A DNA stretch of 8,813 nucleotides from Lentimicrobiaceae bacterium (GCA_028697695.1 JAQVEI010000073.1:1-8813); one strand, 5' to 3'. Positions 1-5,481 are shown, counted from the stretch's first letter. Numbers and translations: made by a program. Notes: generated from the sequence alone by a model not told the origin.

Positions 1-2
1 CA

Positions 3-122
3 TTTACAGGTGTGATTGACGATACAAAGTATATCTTTTTAAGTAAATACATTAACAGCCATATTTATAACGCGGTTTTCAACAGGATCGAGGAATCAAC
101 TTCTCTGAAAATAAATGAATAG
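3..122 (+). CDS. C-terminal end of an unidentified protein (5' end outside window)
   Basis: An open frame enters from the left edge and runs 39 codons to a TAG at 120-122. The visible tail is mixed polar and aromatic (it includes KYIFLSKYINSHIYNAVF) and ends in a charged segment, SLKINE. I see no catalytic motif, membrane segment or family signature, so I do not assign a function. The other two forward frames have stop codons within the first 20 bases, which supports this frame. The stop is only 12 bases before the ATG of the ECF sigma gene, with no room for a convincing promoter in between, so the two genes may be co-transcribed. Calling this a real gene is an inference from the open frame, the close spacing and the absence of any alternative. 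Confidence 0.55.
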   Translation, partial: FTGVIDDTKYIFLSKYINSHIYNAVFNRIEESTSLKINE

Positions 123-134
123 AGGACATGTCTG

Positions 135-692
135 ATGGATGGAAAATCACGTGAAGAGGATCTGATATTGCTCAAAGGTTGCCTGCAGAATGACAGAAAG
201 CTGCAAAAACAGTTATACAAAAAGTATTTTAAAAAGATGTTTCAAATATGCCTGTCATATTGCGGCGACAGGGTTGAAGCAAAAGATATTCTGCAGGAGG
301 CATTTATAAAGGTATTTACAAGTCTCGGAAAGTATAATGCAAAAGGTTCACTTGAAGGCTGGATAAGACGAATCGTTACCAATACCGCCATTGACTATTT
401 CAGGCAAAGGAGAAGGCTTGTGTTTATTGATGATTTTCCGGATGAGCCGGATGAGGAAGAAAGAGGCAGTTTCTCATTTCAGGAATTGACAAATGATATA
501 ATTCTTCACTACATAAAGCAACTTCCCGATGGGGCCAGAATTGTATTTAACTTATATGCAGTTGAGGGTCTGTCACATAAGGAGATTGCAAAAAAGCTGG
601 GTATATCAGAAGGAACATCAAAATCTCAGTACAAAAGAGCAAGGGATCTTCTGAAAACGTGGCTTTTAGAATTTGAACACAGCAAACAATGA
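135..692 (+). CDS. ECF-type RNA polymerase sigma factor paired with a dual-membrane anti-sigma factor
   Basis: This 185-residue protein has the two-domain ECF sigma layout. Region 2 spans about residues 27-94, with the LYKKYFKKMF start, the core DILQEAFIKVF and the basic end of the -10 recognition region, DYFRQRRR. A very acidic linker (about 99-109, containing DEPDEEER) follows. Region 4 spans about 124-178, with the helix-turn-helix GLSHKEIAKKLGISEGTSKS. ECF factors direct RNA polymerase to a small regulon and are held inactive by an anti-sigma factor. The ATG at 135 is preceded by AGAGGA at 121-126 at normal spacing. The stop codon overlaps the ATG of the next gene (ATGA at 689-692), implying translational coupling and a fixed stoichiometry with that gene product, which is the likely cognate anti-sigma. 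The family assignment is secure; the regulon is unknown. Confidence 0.95.
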   Translation: MDGKSREEDLILLKGCLQNDRKLQKQLYKKYFKKMFQICLSYCGDRVEAKDILQEAFIKVFTSLGKYNAKGSLEGWIRRIVTNTAIDYFRQRRRLVFIDDFPDEPDEEERGSFSFQELTNDIILHYIKQLPDGARIVFNLYAVEGLSHKEIAKKLGISEGTSKSQYKRARDLLKTWLLEFEHSKQ

Positions 693-1990
693 GTAAAAGC
701 AGGTTTGATACGGAATATCTTAAATGGCTTCAACAACTTGATGTAGAGGAGGATGATACTGTATGGGAAGAAATACAGAATGAACTTGATTTCATCGAAA
801 CCTGGGATTATATTTCCGGCGAGTTGGATAGGATTAATCCCCCAATCCGAAAGATAACTACAAAGTCATACATAAAAATTGTTGCTGCAGCGGCAGTGGC
901 AATACTTCTGATTTTAGCTTCAGTAAATTATTTTGGTGAGCATGTCAATCAACCACCTGTTCACACAGAAATAATAAAAACCGAAGAAAAGCTTATTGAA
1001 AATGAAATAAATACTACACCTGAAATTAACAAGGAGCAGAAAACTGAAGATATAGTACAAAAAGAATTATTAGCATCCGCACCTGCAACTCCAGTAACAT
1101 CCACAACACCCACAACACCAGTAACACCAGTAACACCTACAACACCCGCAACCATGTCTGTCCGGGAAACTACCGGTTATATCGCCGAAGTAGAATCAGT
1201 ACCATTTTCTGAAAAGGAAGAAAATAAAGATACTTTTGAAAGATTCGAAGAATATGGCATAACCGAAATTCCTGATCAGCAATTTAGAATACAGAATCTT
1301 TTTGCAAGCAGTATAAGAGATTTATCTCCCGGTATTATCACACCTGATATAAGTTTAGCCGGATCAAGTGGATCAACAGGGCCATTTTTAAGCATTTCTG
1401 ATGTGGGTTTCTCTTATAGTTACAAAAACACCTGGTTGCTTAATTATGAAACTAAGAATGGTCTAAATCCTACAAAATTAGGAAATACCTTATTAACCTT
1501 CCATCAGGACTTAGGCATATTATCTACAGTAGCTATTAGAGGCCAACATTTCATCGGTTTAGAGTTTTTATGGCGATCAGGAACAGGACAGAAATATCAA
1601 CAGTATATTAATGCCAGCTATGTAGACCGAAATATTAAACTGGACTATGTAAAGTTACAGGCTTATTATATATGGGACCACCGCAGAATCCCGGGACAGA
1701 CAATAATTGGAGGGTATACCGCAAAGCTAAAGCTGGCCGAAGATACCCGGGGAAAGGTCACGTTTAATGTTAATGATGAATATCGGAATTTAGATTATGG
1801 TTTACTTCTTGGTTATCAGTTTAATATACCATTAAAAAATAGAATATTCATTAGCCCGGGCTTTAGGGTTACTTGTGATTTTATTAATATTTATGAAGGA
1901 TATGCCGAAGCCTTCAATCCCTTTAAAAAGACCAATAATATTGCTGCTGGCATAAATCTCTCCATTTCTTACAGGTTGTCCCAACAATAG
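689..1990 (+). CDS. Dual membrane-spanning (Dma-like) anti-sigma factor with C-terminal outer-membrane beta-barrel domain
   Basis: Four parts are visible in this 433-residue protein. Residues 1-60 are a charged, Trp-containing cytoplasmic segment (WEEIQNELDFIETWDYISGE). Residues about 64-82 form one hydrophobic helix rich in Ala, Ile and Leu. Residues 83 to about 230 are a low-complexity linker with a Pro/Thr repeat at 131-155. Residues about 231-433 alternate polar and hydrophobic residues in many short Gly/aromatic-rich strands (for example LLLGYQFNIPL) and end in ISYRLSQQ, as expected for a small outer-membrane barrel of the PorT/OMP_b-brl type. The start overlaps the sigma gene stop, so this is almost certainly its anti-sigma factor. 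Proteins with this layout were recently described in Bacteroides as dual membrane-spanning anti-sigma factors, one of which affects outer-membrane vesicle formation. The linker of about 150 residues is long enough to cross the periplasm. The barrel and its insertion in the outer membrane are inferred from sequence pattern only. Confidence 0.8.
   Translation: MSKSRFDTEYLKWLQQLDVEEDDTVWEEIQNELDFIETWDYISGELDRINPPIRKITTKSYIKIVAAAAVAILLILASVNYFGEHVNQPPVHTEIIKTEEKLIENEINTTPEINKEQKTEDIVQKELLASAPATPVTSTTPTTPVTPVTPTTPATMSVRETTGYIAEVESVPFSEKEENKDTFERFEEYGITEIPDQQFRIQNLFASSIRDLSPGIITPDISLAGSSGSTGPFLSISDVGFSYSYKNTWLLNYETKNGLNPTKLGNTLLTFHQDLGILSTVAIRGQHFIGLEFLWRSGTGQKYQQYINASYVDRNIKLDYVKLQAYYIWDHRRIPGQTIIGGYTAKLKLAEDTRGKVTFNVNDEYRNLDYGLLLGYQFNIPLKNRIFISPGFRVTCDFINIYEGYAEAFNPFKKTNNIAAGINLSISYRLSQQ
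1079..1153 (+). repeat. Pro/Thr-rich short tandem repeat encoding the periplasmic linker
   Basis: Within the dual-membrane anti-sigma gene, a run of near-identical 6-9 base units built on ACACC/AGTA encodes alternating TPV, TTP and TPT steps (residues 131-155, including TPTTPVTPVTPTTP). Such a Pro-rich stretch resists folding and stays extended, which suits a tether across the periplasm. The imperfect DNA repetition makes it prone to length change by replication slippage in whole-codon units. Confidence 0.8.
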
Positions 1991-2082
1991 TTTATACTGC
2001 ATTCCAACCTTTTTAATTTCTCTCGTCTTATTATTGAGAACATGAAATTAAATTCATTTTACACCCATTTAAACAAGTAATT

Positions 2083-2877
2083 ATGAAAAGTATCACAAAA
2101 TTTTTAAGCATCCTTGCAGCTTTTGTAATCTTTCTGGTTTCATGCCAGAAGATAAGCGACAAGACACATGCGAAACTTATTTTTAAAGCCACCGGATCAC
2201 CATCAAAGTCTGCTTTAACAGACATTTCATCAGCAACAAAATCTTCTGCAGCTACTCTAGCTACAATCGCCCTGGATGAGTTCTTCATTAATATTAAAGA
2301 CATAGAATTTGAATTCGATGATGATCTTTATGATGATGATGATGACGATGATCTCTATGATGATGATGGTTTTGAATTCGAAGGACCTTATCTTATTGAT
2401 GTTATGTCCCCTGAAGTTTCAAATGGAATAGTTATTGACGATTTCTTATTGCCGAATGCAGCTCTTGAAGAGATTGAATTTAATATTGCCCCTTGTCGTT
2501 CGAGAGGAAACGATAAGATGTTTGGTCGTTCAATTTATGTGGCATTTACCAGGGATGGAACCCCTTACAGATTGTGGACCAACAAGGATAAGGAGATTGA
2601 AATTGAATTTGATGATGGTCAGGCCAGGCATCTTACCGGAGATGATATCAGGTTCTATGTAAATTTTAAACTTGACAAAGTCAAGGCGAACCTGGAAACC
2701 ATGCGACTTGGTGCTGCAGTTGATGGTAATGGTGATGGCATCATTGAAATAGGGCATGATGATCCGGATGGTAATCGCAAATTAGCTGATTCACTTCTTG
2801 ATGTATTAATAGGATGTTTCGATATGGATGACGACGATGATGACGATGATGATGACGATGACGACGACGATGATTGA
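2083..2877 (+). CDS. Highly acidic DUF4382-like lipoprotein with a 16-residue poly-Asp C-terminus
   Basis: This 264-residue protein begins with a lipoprotein signal peptide: KSITK, a hydrophobic core, then the lipobox LVSC with the lipidated Cys at 21. The mature part starts with a Ser/Thr/Ala-rich segment, then a beta-rich domain (about 30-245) resembling the DUF4382 family of Bacteroidota lipoproteins; that assignment rests on pattern memory and is moderate. Two features stand out. An Asp-rich insertion at about 75-100 repeats the unit DDDLYDDD between EFEF and FEFE flanks. The extreme C-terminus (249-264) is 16 consecutive Asp. A DGNGDGIIEIGHDD segment at 214-227 looks like a calcium-binding EF-hand loop but has His rather than Glu at loop position 12. 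Cys138 and Cys245 could pair. The gene starts 92 bases after the anti-sigma gene, in the same direction, and ends at a terminator. A cation-related or surface role is inference. Confidence 0.8.
   Translation: MKSITKFLSILAAFVIFLVSCQKISDKTHAKLIFKATGSPSKSALTDISSATKSSAATLATIALDEFFINIKDIEFEFDDDLYDDDDDDDLYDDDGFEFEGPYLIDVMSPEVSNGIVIDDFLLPNAALEEIEFNIAPCRSRGNDKMFGRSIYVAFTRDGTPYRLWTNKDKEIEIEFDDGQARHLTGDDIRFYVNFKLDKVKANLETMRLGAAVDGNGDGIIEIGHDDPDGNRKLADSLLDVLIGCFDMDDDDDDDDDDDDDDDD
2305..2382 (+). repeat. Internal acidic repeat in the lipoprotein gene
   Basis: Codons 75-100 of the lipoprotein encode two copies of a DDDLYDDD-like unit joined by further Asp and flanked on both sides by Glu-Phe pairs. The DNA shows the matching direct repeat, GATGATGATCT followed by T or C and then TATGATGATGAT. 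The synonymous differences between copies mean it is not a fresh exact duplication. Confidence 0.75.
2827..2874 (+). repeat. GAY-codon tract encoding 16 Asp at the C-terminus
   Basis: Sixteen consecutive Asp codons directly precede the TGA stop of the lipoprotein gene. GAT and GAC are mixed irregularly (9 GAT, 7 GAC) rather than forming a pure triplet run. That mixture suggests the tract has been kept for its protein sequence and is not just a recent slippage product. Confidence 0.9.
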
Positions 2878-2946
2878 TATCTTTGAATATCAAAATTCAT
2901 AACGCTGAAGATTTAATCTGCTGAATCGTAAAATTCTTTTAGCGTG

Positions 2947-2979
2947 AGGGGCGGGAGCGAGTACTCCCGCTCTTTTTTT
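2947..2979 (+). terminator. Rho-independent terminator of the dual-membrane anti-sigma/lipoprotein unit
   Basis: GCGGGAG at 2951-2957 pairs perfectly with CTCCCGC at 2964-2970 around a 6-base loop. G-U and A-T pairs can extend the stem on the outer side (2947-2950 with 2971-2974). A run of seven T residues (2973-2979) follows. It lies 70 bases after the lipoprotein stop and is the only GC-rich hairpin with a T-run nearby, so it probably ends the first locus. Confidence 0.9.
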
Positions 2980-3166
2980 ATACCTCGAACCTTCAGAATG
3001 ATTTGGCGGATCGTGCTATATTATTTCTCACGATTACCGGGATATGAAGTGCAGATTTAATTATGTATATCAAGGTTTTGAAAGATAGTTCCTTCCCTTC
3101 AGAGACGAGTGTTACAATTTCGACATAGGGTAGGACTCCTCTTATGTACAATCAAAGTTAGTCTTA

Positions 3167-3207
3167 CTGGAAATTCAATAAATATTTTCCTGTATATTTG
3201 TAATACA
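3167..3207 (+). promoter_or_regulatory. Candidate Bacteroidota housekeeping promoter for the second ECF sigma gene
   Basis: TATATTTG at 3193-3200 matches the Bacteroidota -7 consensus TAnnTTTG exactly. A weak -33-like element (CTGG, 3167-3170; consensus TTTG) lies 22 bases upstream. Transcription would start near 3207, giving a leader of about 33 bases before the ATG at 3240, a plausible length. The -7 match is directly visible; the -33 element and start site are inferred. Confidence 0.5.
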
Positions 3208-3239
3208 GGGTATTTAAAAGACAATCTGCCGACCCATAT

Positions 3240-3794
3240 ATGGTAAATAATTCTGAAAACATCGGTGATAATATCCTTGCCGGCAGGATCAGGGATGGCG
3301 ATATAGGGGCCTTTAAATTGCTATATGATCGTTACAGTAAGAAACTCTACTATTTTTCGTTAAAGTACCTTCATAACACTTATGAAGCCGAAGAGTTGGT
3401 GCAATCGATATTTGTAAGCATCTGGGAACACCGGAAGTCGCTTGATGCTTCCAGGTCATTGAAGAATTATATCTATCAGTCAGCTGTAAACTATATTTAT
3501 AACTACATGAAGAAAAGAGCCATCCGTGAGAGGTATATTGAGACGGAGATACAAAATGGCGAACTTCATTCAAATCAAACATATGAGCAGATTCATTTAC
3601 ACGATCTGGAAAAATTTATAAGTTTTATAGTTGAAGCATTACCCTCCCAGCAGCAAAAAATCTTTCAATTAAGCCGTTTTGATGGTTTATCGCATAAAGA
3701 AATAGCCGTGAAGCTTAATCTGTCAGTCCGTACTGTGGAAAACAGTATCTACAGGGCATTGAAATTAATAAGAGAAATGCTGAAACCCACATGA
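3240..3794 (+). CDS. ECF-type sigma factor of a FecR/SusC trans-envelope signalling locus
   Basis: This 184-residue protein is a Bacteroidota-type ECF sigma factor. Region 2 covers about residues 24-93, including FKLLYDRYSKKLYYFSLKYL, the conserved AEELVQSIFVSIWEHR and a basic end (NYMKKRAIRERY). Region 4 covers about 121-180, with the LPSQQQKIFQLSR entry and the helix-turn-helix GLSHKEIAVKLNLSVRTVEN. It differs clearly from the first sigma factor in the window (region 4 recognition helix LSVRTVENSIYRA against ISEGTSKSQYKRA), so a different regulon is expected. Sigma factors of this type sit next to FecR-like anti-sigma and SusC genes and switch on the receptor operon when ligand is sensed; both partners follow here. 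Unusually, 511 bases separate it from the anti-sigma gene. The ATG has no Shine-Dalgarno sequence, which is normal for the phylum. Confidence 0.95.
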   Translation: MVNNSENIGDNILAGRIRDGDIGAFKLLYDRYSKKLYYFSLKYLHNTYEAEELVQSIFVSIWEHRKSLDASRSLKNYIYQSAVNYIYNYMKKRAIRERYIETEIQNGELHSNQTYEQIHLHDLEKFISFIVEALPSQQQKIFQLSRFDGLSHKEIAVKLNLSVRTVENSIYRALKLIREMLKPT

Positions 3795-3887
3795 TTGAAT
3801 TCAAACACAAACACGTATGTATATAATTATCCAACATGTGCGGTTCCATCCGACCATTAAAATAAATTATATACTGATGAAGGCTTA

Positions 3888-3908
3888 GATTCTTATGACG
3901 TAAGAATC
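3888..3908. promoter_or_regulatory. Perfect 8-bp inverted repeat, possible operator
   Basis: GATTCTTA at 3888-3895 and TAAGAATC at 3901-3908 are exact reverse complements separated by five bases. The repeat overlaps the position expected for the -33 element of the candidate promoter whose -7 box is at 3917-3924, which suits a regulator-binding site. No T-run follows, so it is not a terminator. A near copy of the left arm (AATCCTTATGA, 9 of 11 matching) occurs at 3964-3974. Confidence 0.45.
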
Positions 3909-3931
3909 GATTCCAATATATTTGTGAAACT
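3893..3931 (+). promoter_or_regulatory. Candidate promoter driving a leader or small RNA upstream of the anti-sigma gene
   Basis: TATATTTG at 3917-3924 fits the Bacteroidota -7 consensus TAnnTTTG exactly. TTATG (3893-3897), ending 19 bases upstream, is a poor -33 match. Transcription would begin near 3931, about 375 bases before the anti-sigma start and about 265 bases before the terminator-like hairpin. It could give a short RNA or a leader that reads into the FecR gene. Confidence 0.35.
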
Positions 3932-3962
3932 GGTATCCCATTTCTTGTTTTCCACAAATATA
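3917..3962. repeat. 10-bp perfect inverted repeat containing the -7 box
   Basis: TATATTTGTG (3917-3926) and CACAAATATA (3953-3962) are exact reverse complements around a 26-base spacer. With a small bulge, AAAC next to the left arm can also pair with GTTT next to the right arm. The -7 motif occurs in both arms in opposite orientation, so the element is either a hairpin, a binding site or a chance AT-rich match. Confidence 0.5.
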
Positions 3963-4061
3963 AAATCCTTATGAATATGTTTCCTGTGTTGGTGTAATAC
4001 TGGATTGATAAAATGACCCTTTGTATGTGTAAGGAGGTATAACTTAATAAGAAGCCCAAAA

Positions 4062-4154
4062 ATGAAGCATCAAGGTACAGAGATTTACTTGTTAAGCCCC
4101 TTCATGTTCTTTGTTGGTGAATCTTTTCATTCTGCCTTACTTGTGGGTAATTAA
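4062..4154 (+). CDS. Possible 30-residue leader peptide ORF
   Basis: An ATG at 4062 opens a 30-codon frame ending in TAA at 4152-4154. The peptide begins MKHQGTEIYLLSPF and is fairly hydrophobic, with several Phe and Leu. It lies between the candidate internal promoter and the terminator-like hairpin, the place expected for an attenuator leader peptide. Against this, ORFs of this length arise often by chance, the AAGGAGG at 4031-4037 is 24 bases from the ATG (too far to serve it), and there is no striking run of a single amino acid. I report it as a weak candidate only. Confidence 0.15.
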   Translation: MKHQGTEIYLLSPFMFFVGESFHSALLVGN

Positions 4155-4195
4155 TAGCTCACCTTTTAAAAGTCATTAACTTCCTGTTATCTGCT

Positions 4196-4227
4196 GTAAG
4201 TATTGAATTAAATACTTACTTTTTTTT
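4196..4227 (+). terminator. Intrinsic-terminator-like hairpin upstream of the anti-sigma gene
   Basis: GTAAGTATT at 4196-4204 pairs perfectly with AATACTTAC at 4211-4219 around a 6-base loop, followed at once by eight T residues (4220-4227). The stem is AT-rich, so weaker than the terminator at 2947-2979, but the geometry is that of a Rho-independent terminator. It would stop or attenuate transcripts from the sigma gene or the candidate internal promoter 78 bases before the GTG of the anti-sigma gene. Confidence 0.7.
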
Positions 4228-4305
4228 AAAATATTTCTAATCCTTAAATGAGTACTTCATCAGAAATAATTGTAATAATTATATAAATCGTAAAACAATT
4301 TAAAA

Positions 4306-5481
4306 GTGCCAAACAGTATTACGGATATAAAAATTCTGCTTGCCAAATACCTGGATAATAAGTGTACACTAGATGAGAAGTTGCAGCTATACAAACTGGT
4401 TGCTTCATCCGAGAATGAAAATTTTTTCAAGGAACTATTATTTTCATCTCTTAATGAATATCAAGATGATAATGAAGAGCAACATCCAGTTGATTTCGAT
4501 AGGAACTACGTCAAATTACTTTCTGAAATAAAATACAGGGAAGCAAAAGAAATAGAAAAACGGCTGCTTCAAAGAAAAAATAAAGTAAAAAGGTTAGTTT
4601 TTGGGGGTATTTCAGTTGCAGCCGTTTTTTGTATTGCTTTTTTCCTGGGCAGTATATTAACCCACAATAAAGTAAAAGCCACTTTTTCTGAGTCTGCTGT
4701 AGCTGTCACATACAGCGAGGTGAGTGCTCCGTTTGGAGCAAAATCCGAGGTGAAACTTGCTGATGGTACGGAAGTAATACTTAATGCCGGAAGTACAATA
4801 AAATATAAAAACAATTATAATACAAACAACAGAGATATATTTCTTGAGGGCGAGGCCTATTTTAAAGTAGCTAAAAATCAATATCTACCCTTAATAGTAA
4901 GTGCTGGAAATTTAAGAATCAAAGCTGTTGGTACTGAATTCAACGTAAAAGCTTATTCTGAGGAAGGGATAGTAGAGACAACGCTTATAGAAGGCAAAGT
5001 AGATATTTCACAGAGGTGCAATATAGATAACAATACAGATGAAGTTCTACAGCTTAAGCCAAACCAGAAAGCTATTTATGCCTCTCAGACTGATCAGATT
5101 ACGCTTGAAAAGATTAAGGAAATAGAACCTCTGGCTGTTATACCTTCCAGGACTGTGTCTAATGCATTAATGATTTCCCCGAAAACAGATATTGACCAGG
5201 TAACTGCATGGACAAAGAACAAGCTTATCATAAGGAGCGAGAACATTGAAAGTCTATGCGTGAAGCTCCGGAGGAAATACGATATGAAGTTTGTTTTTGG
5301 GGATGAAGAGATCAAGAAGTATCGGTTCACTGGTGTACTACTGGATGAAACCTTCGAACAGGTGATGGCTGCTATCAAACTTGTATCACCTATTGATTAC
5401 AAACTTGATGGAAAAACTGTAACTCTTGTTTCAAATAAAAAACAGATTGAAAAATACTCAACACCCCTTAAGGATAATTGA
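4306..5481 (+). CDS. FecR-family anti-sigma factor with DUF4974-like C-terminal domain
   Basis: This 391-residue inner-membrane regulator binds the ECF sigma factor through its cytoplasmic N-terminus and receives the signal from the outer-membrane receptor through its periplasmic part. Residues 1-95 are the helical cytoplasmic portion (ITDIKILLAKYLDNKCTLDE). One transmembrane helix lies at about 97-118. The FecR domain spans about 139-240 with the typical VSAPFGAKSEVKLADGTEVI, LNAGS, and EGEAYF...VGTEFNVKAY motifs. The C-terminal DUF4974-like domain (about 303-376, starting NKLIIRSENIESLC) has an STN-like fold thought to contact the receptor. Length is normal for the family. The start is GTG: an in-frame TAA at 4291-4293 excludes longer starts, and no ATG follows until far inside the conserved domains. 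It belongs with the sigma gene upstream and the STN-carrying SusC downstream, despite the long gap on its 5' side. Confidence 0.95.
   Translation: MPNSITDIKILLAKYLDNKCTLDEKLQLYKLVASSENENFFKELLFSSLNEYQDDNEEQHPVDFDRNYVKLLSEIKYREAKEIEKRLLQRKNKVKRLVFGGISVAAVFCIAFFLGSILTHNKVKATFSESAVAVTYSEVSAPFGAKSEVKLADGTEVILNAGSTIKYKNNYNTNNRDIFLEGEAYFKVAKNQYLPLIVSAGNLRIKAVGTEFNVKAYSEEGIVETTLIEGKVDISQRCNIDNNTDEVLQLKPNQKAIYASQTDQITLEKIKEIEPLAVIPSRTVSNALMISPKTDIDQVTAWTKNKLIIRSENIESLCVKLRRKYDMKFVFGDEEIKKYRFTGVLLDETFEQVMAAIKLVSPIDYKLDGKTVTLVSNKKQIEKYSTPLKDN

Larger units (their letters stand above)
2878..3239. other. 362-base intergenic region between the two signalling loci
   Basis: This gap separates the lipoprotein gene from the second ECF sigma gene. 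It holds a strong intrinsic terminator near its left end and a candidate promoter near its right end. The middle (about 2980-3160) shows no open frame with recognisable content and no strong hairpin. A short stem overlaps the lipoprotein stop (TTGATAT 2874-2880 with ATATCAA 2887-2893). The arrangement makes the two loci separate transcription units. Confidence 0.7.
3795..4305. other. 511-base structured intergenic region between sigma and anti-sigma genes
   Basis: No protein family is recognisable in this gap on either strand. It holds several ordered signals: a perfect 8-bp inverted repeat (3888-3908), a -7-like TATATTTG (3917-3924) lying within a 10-bp inverted repeat (3917-3962), an AAGGAGG motif (4031-4037), a 30-codon ORF (4062-4154), a CTTTTAAAAG palindrome (4163-4172), and a terminator-like hairpin (4196-4227). 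Sigma and FecR genes of this kind are normally close together, so the gap most likely carries a leader or small RNA that adjusts anti-sigma expression. That role is inferred. Confidence 0.6.

Noticed and set aside
961..1155. Minus-strand Val/Gly/Thr-rich 64-codon frame
   Set aside because: It is the antisense reading of the Pro/Thr linker repeat and has no independent support.
2031..2303. Minus-strand 90-codon frame across the start of the lipoprotein gene
   Set aside because: The plus-strand lipoprotein signal peptide and lipobox are convincing; the minus frame shows no family features.
2827..2874. The GAY tract as a CRISPR or other spaced repeat array
   Set aside because: It is a simple in-frame codon run with no spacers or conserved direct repeat; it codes for Asp.
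2655..2900. Minus-strand frame with a poly-Ser run
   Set aside because: The Ser run is only the complement of the Asp codons in the lipoprotein gene; it is a shadow frame.
3002..3027. TTTG followed by TATTATTTC as a second promoter after the first terminator
   Set aside because: The downstream element does not fit TAnnTTTG (extra base, no final G), and a better match lies closer to the sigma gene at 3193-3200.
3715..4059. 114-codon minus-strand open frame covering part of the sigma gene and the intergenic gap
   Set aside because: It overlaps the 3' end of a certain ECF sigma gene, has no recognisable domain and an erratic composition, and has no good promoter on the minus strand.
4266..4282. 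ATAATT/AATTAT inverted repeat before the anti-sigma gene
   Set aside because: Six AT-only pairs in an AT-rich stretch are expected by chance.
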